From an uncultured Anaerotignum sp. (lineage in GTDB: Bacteria > Bacillota > Clostridia > Lachnospirales > Anaerotignaceae): a stretch of 25,698 bases of DNA. Location: positions 1,603-27,300 of the forward strand of contig CAJTQX010000038.1 in the NCBI GenBank assembly GCA_910578425.1, in the 5' to 3' direction. The notes below the pieces were generated by a model. The model was given only the letters and a program-made list of their open reading frames with translations. It did no database searches and was not told where the DNA came from. Within the stretch, counting starts at the first letter, position 1; every line of letters starts with the position of its first letter. Both the position numbers and the translations under genes were made by a program. Positions 20,385-25,698 of this stretch are shown here, piece after piece.

Positions 20385-20972
20385 GTGAGAAAAGCAGAAA
20401 TTAAGCGAAAGACGGCGGAAACGGATATTTCCCTTTCGCTTTCCTTAGACGGGACAGGAAAGGGCGATATTTCGACCGGCGTGGGCTTTTTAGACCATAT
20501 GCTGACGTTGTTTGCGAAACATGGGCGATTTGATTTGGCTGTGCGATGCAAGGGCGATATAGAGGTGGATGACCATCATTCTGTGGAGGATATCGGTATT
20601 TGTCTGGGCATGGCGTTTCGGCAGGCTTTGGGCGAAGGGCGCGGCATTGTCCGCTATGGGGATATTACCCTGCCGATGGACGAGGCACTCATACTGGCGG
20701 CTGTAGATTTATCCGGCAGGAGCTGGCTGGAATATGGGCTGGAAATCCCTGCGGAGAAAGTCGGAACGTTTGATACGGAGCTGGCGGAGGAATTTTTTAA
20801 CGCTTTTGTGCGGAATGCAAATATTAACCTGCATATTTTGCAGCTGCGGGGGAGAAATTCCCATCATGTGATAGAGGGTGCGTTTAAGGCTGTTTCGCGT
20901 GCGCTGGCGAAGGCCGCGGCTGTGCAGGAGGAATATAAGGACGAAATTCCATCCACGAAGGGGGTGCTGTGA
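20385..20972 (+). CDS. hisB: Imidazoleglycerol-phosphate dehydratase HisB
   Basis: The 195-residue product is the single-function HisB without the N-terminal phosphatase domain found in enterobacteria. The metal-binding motifs are present twice: GFLDHMLTLFAKHGRFDL near residues 34-51 with DDHHSVEDIG near 62-71, and the C-terminal NLHI and NSHHVIEGAFKAV near 158-171. It forms imidazole-acetol phosphate. The start is GTG, 8 bases after AAGGAGG (20370-20376). The phosphatase step is covered by the PHP-type enzyme at the end of the operon. Confidence 0.97.
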   Translation: MRKAEIKRKTAETDISLSLSLDGTGKGDISTGVGFLDHMLTLFAKHGRFDLAVRCKGDIEVDDHHSVEDIGICLGMAFRQALGEGRGIVRYGDITLPMDEALILAAVDLSGRSWLEYGLEIPAEKVGTFDTELAEEFFNAFVRNANINLHILQLRGRNSHHVIEGAFKAVSRALAKAAAVQEEYKDEIPSTKGVL

Positions 20973-21586
20973 TGATTGCGATTGTGGATTATGGCGTGGG
21001 AAACCTGTTTTCTCTGCGGAGTTCGCTGGAATATATCGGGAAAAAGGCAGTTGTCACGAGCGATGCGGAGGAAATGCGCCGCTGTGACAGGATTATACTG
21101 CCGGGCGTGGGCGCGTTCGGCGATGCGGTGGAAAAGCTGCGCAAAAGCGGGATGGATGAGGTTGTGAAGGCAGAAGCGGCAGAGGGTAAGCCGCTTTTGG
21201 GCATTTGTCTGGGAATGCAGCTTTTGTTTGAAAAAAGCTATGAATATGGGGAGCATGACGGACTTGGGCTGATTGCGGGGAGCGTGAAACCGATTGCGCC
21301 GATGATTGGAGAAGGGCTGAAGGTGCCGCATATTGGCTGGAATGGGCTGGAGTTCCCGAAGGGCAGGGAAAGGAGCAGGCTGTACCGATATATCAACGAG
21401 GGGGACTGCGTGTATTTTGTGCATTCTTATGCCGCTGTGGACTGTGGGCAGGATGTGACCGCGACGGCGGGATATGGCGTGCCGCTGACTGCGTCTGTGG
21501 AGCGGGGGAATGTATACGGTGTACAGTACCATCCGGAGAAGAGCGGCGAAACGGGGCTGCGGATACTCAGGGCGTTTTGTGAGTGA
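20972..21586 (+). CDS. hisH: Imidazole glycerol phosphate synthase glutaminase subunit HisH
   Basis: The 204-residue class I glutamine amidotransferase has an IVDYGVGNLFSL start, the PGVGAFGDA oxyanion region near 44-52, the nucleophile C79 in GICLGMQ, and the H187/E189 pair in YHPEKS. It releases ammonia from glutamine and channels it to HisF. The ATG shares one base with the hisB TGA, with GAAGGGGG 7 bases upstream. Unusually, the next his gene is almost 800 bases away, separated by a repeat-flanked lipoprotein gene. Confidence 0.97.
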   Translation: MIAIVDYGVGNLFSLRSSLEYIGKKAVVTSDAEEMRRCDRIILPGVGAFGDAVEKLRKSGMDEVVKAEAAEGKPLLGICLGMQLLFEKSYEYGEHDGLGLIAGSVKPIAPMIGEGLKVPHIGWNGLEFPKGRERSRLYRYINEGDCVYFVHSYAAVDCGQDVTATAGYGVPLTASVERGNVYGVQYHPEKSGETGLRILRAFCE

Positions 21587-21589
21587 AAA

Positions 21590-21668
21590 CCGTGGGGCAC
21601 TGCCCCACTGCCCCGCAAGGGGTTTCACCCCTTGACCCGTCTGCCATCGCATTTCATGCGATGGAGGG
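21590..21668 (-). repeat. Dispersed three-hairpin module, inverted copy
   Basis: Read on the minus strand: CCCCTCC, H1 CATCGCATGAAATGCGATG, GCAGACGGGTCAA, H2 CAAGGGG-TGAAA-CCCCTTG, GCGGGG, H3 GTGGGGCAGTGCCCCAC, then GGTTTT. It starts a few bases after the hisH stop and faces the copy at 22272-22356, which has the same H1 sequence. Confidence 0.8.
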
Positions 21669-21696
21669 GACGAATAATAAGAGGTACTTCCCTGCA

Positions 21697-21786
21697 AAAC
21701 GTAGTTTTGCGGTAATAAAGTTTAGGGTCAAGCCCTTTTCAAAGGGCTTGCGGGAGTTTGAGGGCAGAGCCCTCAAGGTCTTAAGG
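21697..21786 (+). repeat. Dispersed three-hairpin module, direct copy upstream of the lipoprotein-like gene
   Basis: H1 GCAAAAC-GTA-GTTTTGC, then ATAAAGTTTAGGGTCAA, H2 CAAGCCC..GGGCTTG, GCGGGAG, H3 TGAGGGCAGAGCCCTCA, tail AAGGTCTTAAGGA. Its AAGGA runs into the ribosome binding site of the gene at 21799. It is nearly identical in plan to the copy at 5697-5788. Confidence 0.85.
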
Positions 21787-21798
21787 AGGAGGAAGCAA

Positions 21799-22260
21799 AT
21801 GCGGGTTACGAAAAAAGGCGCGGCGTGTGCGGTTTTGACAGTTGTGGCGGTGTTCCTGTTTGTGGGGGCGTGCGTGCCGAAAAAGATGTTGGTAGAAAAA
21901 TCCCTGTCATGCACAGGGGACGGGCAGGCGGAGCCCGTCATTGTGGAGGTTTCCGGGACATATTACGCCTACCTCCTGCGGGACGATGTGTTTGACGGGA
22001 CGATTGATATACAGGGAAAGCGGCAGGAAACCGGATGGTTTACGCTTCTCAAGGACACCTATACCAGTTTCCATGACGCATATGGCCAGCCCGAGGGTGT
22101 TATTTTGCAGTTTAAGGAATTTTCCTATATCAGCGTTGGGGATTCCGGCTATACAGTTTCCAGCGAATGGAATCCGGATTGGAAAGCGGAATCCGAAAGA
22201 AATCAAAACTGGAACAATGTATTGCAAGAAGTACGGAGTTTATTTTCTGTGGAAACATAA
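21799..22260 (+). CDS. Small exported, lipoprotein-like protein inserted in the his operon
   Basis: The 153-residue product has a basic N terminus (MRVTKKG), a hydrophobic segment at about residues 8-24, and a lipobox-like VGAC with the cysteine near residue 25, followed by a mature domain with no family I recognise (GTYYAYLLRDDVFDG, FKEFSYISVGDSGYTVSSEW). It is probably a lipoprotein or a membrane-anchored extracytoplasmic protein. AAGGAGGAGG lies a few bases before the ATG. Nothing links it to histidine synthesis: it sits between hisH and hisA, bracketed by repeat modules. The lipobox is imperfect (V at -3), so a simple membrane anchor is the alternative. Confidence 0.65.
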   Translation: MRVTKKGAACAVLTVVAVFLFVGACVPKKMLVEKSLSCTGDGQAEPVIVEVSGTYYAYLLRDDVFDGTIDIQGKRQETGWFTLLKDTYTSFHDAYGQPEGVILQFKEFSYISVGDSGYTVSSEWNPDWKAESERNQNWNNVLQEVRSLFSVET

Positions 22261-22271
22261 TGATTAAAATC

Positions 22272-22356
22272 TCATCGCATGAAATGCGATGGAAAACGGG
22301 TCAAGGGGCACGCCCCTTGTGGGAGTTTGAGGGCAACGCCCTCAAGGTCTTTTGGT
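22272..22356 (+). repeat. Dispersed three-hairpin module between the lipoprotein-like gene and hisA
   Basis: H1 CATCGCATGAAATGCGATG, GAAAACGGGTCAA, H2 CAAGGGGC-AC-GCCCCTTG, GTGGGAG, H3 TGAGGGCAACGCCCTCA, tail AAGGTCTT. It is in inverted orientation to 21590-21668. hisA's own ribosome binding site (AGGAGGG) follows some 15 bases later. Confidence 0.85.
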
Positions 22357-22380
22357 TTTTTGTTTTTAGGAGGGAGCAAA

Positions 22381-23106
22381 ATGGAATTATTTCCTGCTAT
22401 AGATTTGATTGGCGGCGCGGCGGTGCGCCTTGTGAAAGGCGATTTCGCGCAGAAAACAGTATACAGCGAAAATCCGGCGGAGGTCGCGCGCGGCTTTGCA
22501 TCGGCGGGCACGAAATACCTCCATGTCGTAGACCTGGAGGGCGCGAAGGACGGCGGTACGCCAAATCTGCAAACCATACGGGAGATTGTACGGAAAAGCG
22601 GTCTGCTGACGGAAGTTGGCGGTGGAATACGCACAGAGGAAACCATCAGAAAATATCTGGACGCAGGCGTGTTCCGCGTGATACTTGGTACAGCGGCGGT
22701 GGAAAACCCTGATTTCCTGCGGGATATGGTGCAGAAATATGGCGCAAAAATCGCTGTCGGGGTGGATATTAAGGATGGCATGGTCGCCATTAAGGGCTGG
22801 ACAGAGGTTTCTGCCGAAAGCTGCTTTGATTTCTGCGCAAGGCTGGAAAAAATGGGCGTGGAAACCATCATTTGTACGGATATCTCGCGCGACGGCCTGC
22901 TTTCCGGCACAAATATGGAGCTTTATCGAGAGCTTTCCCGCCGTTTTTCAGTGAACATCGTGGCGTCCGGCGGGGTGACTTCCCTGGAGGAAGTGCGGAC
23001 GCTCTCCGGCCTGGGTATTTACGGCGCGATACTCGGCAAAGCGTTGTATACGGGTAATATCGACTTAAAAGCGGCGTTGGCCGCAGCAAAGGGGGAAAGC
23101 AAATGA
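22381..23106 (+). CDS. hisA: Phosphoribosylformimino-AICAR ribonucleotide isomerase HisA
   Basis: The 241-residue beta/alpha-barrel enzyme has the catalytic D8 in MELFPAIDLIGG, VDLEGAKDG near residue 57, EVGGGIRTEE near 78, a second catalytic aspartate in AVGVDIKDG near 129, and ICTDISRDG near 170. It opens the ribose ring of ProFAR to give PRFAR, the substrate of HisF-HisH. AGGAGGG lies 6 bases before the ATG. The frame is open further upstream to 22279, but only through the repeat. It overlaps hisF by ATGA. The phenylalanine-type double function (PriA) is not suggested by context. Confidence 0.96.
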   Translation: MELFPAIDLIGGAAVRLVKGDFAQKTVYSENPAEVARGFASAGTKYLHVVDLEGAKDGGTPNLQTIREIVRKSGLLTEVGGGIRTEETIRKYLDAGVFRVILGTAAVENPDFLRDMVQKYGAKIAVGVDIKDGMVAIKGWTEVSAESCFDFCARLEKMGVETIICTDISRDGLLSGTNMELYRELSRRFSVNIVASGGVTSLEEVRTLSGLGIYGAILGKALYTGNIDLKAALAAAKGESK

Positions 23107-23861
23107 TTACGAAACGGATTATCCCCTGTCTGGACGTGCGGGACGGACGCGTAGTAAAGGGCGTGAATTTTGAGGGACTTGCCGATGTATCCTCTCCAGT
23201 GGAGCTGGGGAAATATTACAGCGCGCATGGCGCGGACGAGCTTGTGTTTTATGATATCACGGCTTCCGCCGAGGGGCGCGGGCTGTTCACAGATATCCTG
23301 CGGGAGGTTGCGCGGAATATTTTTATCCCGCTGACTGTCGGCGGCGGCATCAATACGCTGGAGGACTTTGACCGCGTGCTGAAATGCGGCGCGGACAAGG
23401 TCAGCGTCAATTCCGGCGCGATCCGCAACCCGCGGCTTGTCGCGGACGCGGCAAAAAAATACGGCGACCAGTGCGTTGTGCTTTCAACGGACGTAAAGCG
23501 CGTGGACGGGAGATTTATGGTGTTCGCCAGGGGCGGGCGGGAAAATACCGGCATGGACGCGCTGGAATGGATTTCCCGCTGTGAAAAAATGGGCGCGGGG
23601 GAAATTGTTGTCAACAGTATTGATACGGACGGTGTGAAAAAGGGCTTCGACCTGGAACTGCTGGAGGCAGTCTGCGGGCGCGTTTCTGTGCCTGTCATTG
23701 CGTCCGGCGGGGCAGGCTGTATCGAGGATTTTGTGACGCTGTTCCAACGCCTGCCAGGGGTGGACGCAGGGCTTGCGGCTTCTATTTTCCATTTCGGCGA
23801 GGTCAAAATAGAAGATTTGAAAGCGACGCTGGCAGAAAAAGGCATTGTTGTCAGAAAGTAG
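23103..23861 (+). CDS. hisF: Imidazole glycerol phosphate synthase cyclase subunit HisF
   Basis: The 252-residue barrel protein has catalytic D11 (IIPCLDVRDGRVVKG) and D130 (VVLSTDVKRVDG), plus LTVGGGI near 77 and phosphate-binding IASGGAG near 200. With HisH it makes imidazole-glycerol phosphate and releases AICAR to purine synthesis. The segment around D130 reads STD where most family members have AID, a mild variation that keeps the key residue. It overlaps hisA by 4 bases. Confidence 0.97.
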   Translation: MITKRIIPCLDVRDGRVVKGVNFEGLADVSSPVELGKYYSAHGADELVFYDITASAEGRGLFTDILREVARNIFIPLTVGGGINTLEDFDRVLKCGADKVSVNSGAIRNPRLVADAAKKYGDQCVVLSTDVKRVDGRFMVFARGGRENTGMDALEWISRCEKMGAGEIVVNSIDTDGVKKGFDLELLEAVCGRVSVPVIASGGAGCIEDFVTLFQRLPGVDAGLAASIFHFGEVKIEDLKATLAEKGIVVRK

Positions 23862-23871
23862 GGATATTTTT

Positions 23872-24522
23872 ATGGTGAATATTGAAGATTTGAAATTTGA
23901 CGAAAAGGGATTGATTCCCGCTGTTGTAGTGGATGCGGAGAGCAAAAATGTGCTGACCGTTGCCTACATGAACAGGGAAAGCCTGGAAATCAGCATTGCC
24001 GAGGGTCGGACGTGTTTCTGGTCGCGTTCCCGGCAGGAGCTTTGGCGCAAGGGCGAAACCTCCGGTAATGTGCAGCATATTGTGCGCATTACGGCGGACT
24101 GCGACAGGGACGCGCTTGTCGTGGAGGTCGAAAAGGAGGGCCCCGCCTGCCATCTGGGGACGGATTCCTGTTTTGCGTATCCGGTTTACGAAAATCCGGA
24201 ACGCCATCCCTTTACCATGAAGGGGCTGATGGAGCTGCTGGAAGGCAGGAAAGCAGAGAAAAAGGAAGGCTCCTATACGACATACCTTTTTGAAAAGGGG
24301 CTGGACAAGATTTTGAAAAAAATCGGCGAGGAATCGACGGAGGTTATCATCGCGGCGAAAGCGGAGGATAAAAAGGAAACGGTTTATGAAATTGCCGACC
24401 TTGCATACCATGTAATGGTGCTGATGGTGCAGGCAGGCATTTCTTTGGAGGACATAAAAAAGGAACTTGCCGGCCGCCATGTGATTGACCATAAGGTGAA
24501 ACAGGAGAAGATGACGAAATGA
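23872..24522 (+). CDS. hisI: Bifunctional phosphoribosyl-AMP cyclohydrolase / phosphoribosyl-ATP pyrophosphatase HisIE
   Basis: The 216-residue product is a fusion. The HisI domain (about 1-115) has CFWSRSRQELWRKGETSGN, the metal-binding DCDRDALVVEV and GPACHLGTDSCF. The HisE domain (about 120-210) has the MazG-like KKIGEESTEVIIAAKAED and YEIADLAYHVMVLM. It carries out steps two and three of the pathway. The start at 23872 follows TAGGGA at 7 bases, 10 bases after the hisF stop; the frame open from 23845 would overlap hisF without a better site. It overlaps the phosphatase gene by ATGA. Confidence 0.96.
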   Translation: MVNIEDLKFDEKGLIPAVVVDAESKNVLTVAYMNRESLEISIAEGRTCFWSRSRQELWRKGETSGNVQHIVRITADCDRDALVVEVEKEGPACHLGTDSCFAYPVYENPERHPFTMKGLMELLEGRKAEKKEGSYTTYLFEKGLDKILKKIGEESTEVIIAAKAEDKKETVYEIADLAYHVMVLMVQAGISLEDIKKELAGRHVIDHKVKQEKMTK

Positions 24523-25343
24523 CAGAGAGGATACCGAAAGCAAATTTCCATACACACACAACCTACTGCGATGGGAAGGAAACGGCGGAAAGCATGGTAC
24601 AGGCAGCTTTGGCAAAGGGTTTTTCTGCGTTGGGCTTTTCCGGGCACAGCTATACGGCATATGACGAAAGCTACTGTATGAGCAGGGAAAACGTGCAGAA
24701 ATATATTGCGGAGATACATGCCCTGCGGGAAAAATACGCAGGACAGATTGAGATTTACTGCGGCATTGAACAGGATTTTGGTTCTGATGAGCAGACGGAC
24801 GCGTTCGACTACGTGATTGGCTCTGTCCATGCCATAGAGCGGGACGGCGTATATTATTCTGTGGATGAAAGCCCAGAGGTGTTCGCGCGGGGTGTGCGGG
24901 AAGGCTTCGGCGGGGACGTATATGCTTATGTGAAAGCGTTTTATGAAACGGAATCGCGGGTTGTGGAGAAAACAAACGCGGACTTTATCGGGCATTTTGA
25001 CCTGGTAATGAAATTCAATGAGGAGAACCGTTTTTTTGACCCTGAGGACAGGCGGTACAGGGACGCGTCGCTTTCCGCGCTGGAGGCACTTCTGGAAACG
25101 GGAAAGCCCTTTGAAATCAATACGGGGGCAATATACCGGGGAATGCGGAAAACACCGTATCCATCGGTATCCCTGCTGAGAGAAATATACCGCCGCAAAG
25201 GAGAAATACTGCTTTCCAGCGACAGCCACGATGGGGTTTCCCTCGGCTTTGGATTTGGCGAAGCGGCAGGGCTGGCGAGGGAAATCGGATTCCGGTGCGT
25301 AAAAATCTGGACAAAAAACGGCTTTGTGGATTTTCCGCTGTAA
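24519..25343 (+). CDS. hisJ: Histidinol-phosphatase, PHP family (HisJ/HisK)
   Basis: The 274-residue PHP-domain protein has the metal-binding motifs in order: H11 and H13 in NFHTHTTYCDG, H43 in GFSGHSY, GIEQDF near 82, GSVHAIE near 101, FIGHFDLV near 157 and SSDSHDG near 234. It removes phosphate from histidinol phosphate before the HisD step, completing the pathway within the operon. It replaces the HAD-type domain of enterobacterial HisB. The ATG overlaps the hisIE stop. Only 27 bases separate its stop from the likely edge of an IS3-family element, so the native operon terminator seems to be missing or displaced. Confidence 0.93.
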   Translation: MTERIPKANFHTHTTYCDGKETAESMVQAALAKGFSALGFSGHSYTAYDESYCMSRENVQKYIAEIHALREKYAGQIEIYCGIEQDFGSDEQTDAFDYVIGSVHAIERDGVYYSVDESPEVFARGVREGFGGDVYAYVKAFYETESRVVEKTNADFIGHFDLVMKFNEENRFFDPEDRRYRDASLSALEALLETGKPFEINTGAIYRGMRKTPYPSVSLLREIYRRKGEILLSSDSHDGVSLGFGFGEAAGLAREIGFRCVKIWTKNGFVDFPL

Positions 25344-25370
25344 AAAGGAAACCCTTGGGGCTTTGTGGTC

Positions 25371-25698
25371 TGAACCGCCCCAGATTGTGCGGACAGCACA
25401 AAAAGGGCCCCGAGGCAGGAAAAAAGAAGTATTAAACGAAGAGGCGACGTGCAAGCGGCGCCTCTCCAGTCTTTAGCTGGATGCGCAGATGGTTGTAAAA
25501 ATGGATAAAATCGTCGATTATTTCTGTAGCCTGTTGGAAAGTCTTGATCTTCTGGCGGTAGATACACTCGGTTTTAAGGATAGAGAAGAAATTTTCAGCC
25601 ATAGCGTTGTCGTAGCAGTTCCCACGTCTTGACATTGACGGCGTAATGCCGTATTCTTTGGTCAGGCCAAAGTATGCTTGCGAAGTGTACTGGAACCC
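25371..25698 (-). mobile_element. IS3-family insertion sequence, partial (cut by the window edge)
   Basis: Reading leftward, the transposase reading frame ends at 25432 and about 60 bases of non-coding sequence follow. The likely terminal repeat begins at 25371 with TGAACCGCCCCAGATTGTG on the plus strand; IS3 elements typically end in TG...CA. The exact end is inferred, since the other terminus lies outside the window. It interrupts the region just after hisJ. Confidence 0.6.
25432..25698 (-). CDS. IS3-family transposase (orfB-type, DDE), C-terminal part
   Basis: The 88 visible codons run in frame through the window edge, so the start and the first two catalytic aspartates lie outside. The visible part has QYTSQAYFGL, the typical SMSRRGNCYDNAMAENFFSI block whose glutamate is the last DDE residue, LKTECIYR, and YNHLRIQLKTGEAPL at the end. 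It is a standard IS3-family, IS150-like integrase core (rve) C terminus. No frameshift is visible in this part, so the element may be intact. Confidence 0.92.
   Translation of the reverse strand, partial: GFQYTSQAYFGLTKEYGITPSMSRRGNCYDNAMAENFFSILKTECIYRQKIKTFQQATEIIDDFIHFYNHLRIQLKTGEAPLARRLFV

Noticed and set aside
1..25698. tRNA or rRNA genes
   Set aside because: I found no cloverleaf-like sequence with T-loop and CCA-end features and no conserved rRNA segments on either strand by eye.

Overview
This window looks like a chromosomal segment of a spore-forming, strictly anaerobic member of the Clostridia, most like Lachnospiraceae or Anaerotignum-type gut bacteria. The pointers are SpoIIID (endospore formation), a superoxide reductase plus a multidomain flavodiiron oxygen reductase (anaerobe oxygen defence), a THF riboswitch on an ECF folate transporter, the short HisG plus HisZ pair, strong AGGAGG ribosome binding sites and frequent TTG starts. 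The genus is inference only.

Layout. 1-445 is a tandem array of a 139-base unit built from three small hairpins, followed by a terminator. Then come an RlmI-type rRNA methyltransferase (518-1720) and a nucleotidyltransferase-fold protein (1764-2444). A MITE-like element (2477-2732) sits between folT (minus strand) and its probable terminator. folT is preceded by a THF riboswitch and a sigma-A promoter. Next are a small membrane-anchored protein, an ECF sigma factor overlapping its candidate anti-sigma partner, a convergent 69-residue membrane protein, and the RNA-binding protein Tex (minus). An operon-like run from 8264 to 9760 holds a HExxH membrane protein, a small Xre-type HTH regulator and two membrane proteins, behind a consensus sigma-A promoter. 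spoIIID follows, with a good sigma-E-type promoter. The next block (10309-14251) is an oxygen-response cluster: a Crp/Fnr regulator (minus) with a 16-base palindrome in its leader, desulfoferrodoxin, and a flavodiiron/short-spaced-rubredoxin/NADH oxidoreductase fusion. A LysR regulator comes after it.

The right 10 kb is a complete histidine operon in the order hisZ-hisG-(methyltransferase)-hisD-hisC-hisB-hisH-(lipoprotein)-hisA-hisF-hisIE-hisJ. Most neighbours overlap by 1-17 bases, which points to translational coupling. Two non-his genes lie inside it: a SAM methyltransferase broken by a one-base frameshift at an A6 run, and a small lipoprotein-like gene bracketed by repeat modules, two of them in inverted orientation. 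An IS3-family element, cut by the window edge, lies 28 bases after hisJ.

The most unusual signal is the dispersed three-hairpin module. About seven copies occur in intergenic gaps, with compensatory changes in the stems and a conserved AAGGTCTT tail. It occurs as a tandem array, as isolated copies, and as the flanks of the gene inserted in the his operon, where one copy appears to supply part of the ribosome binding site.
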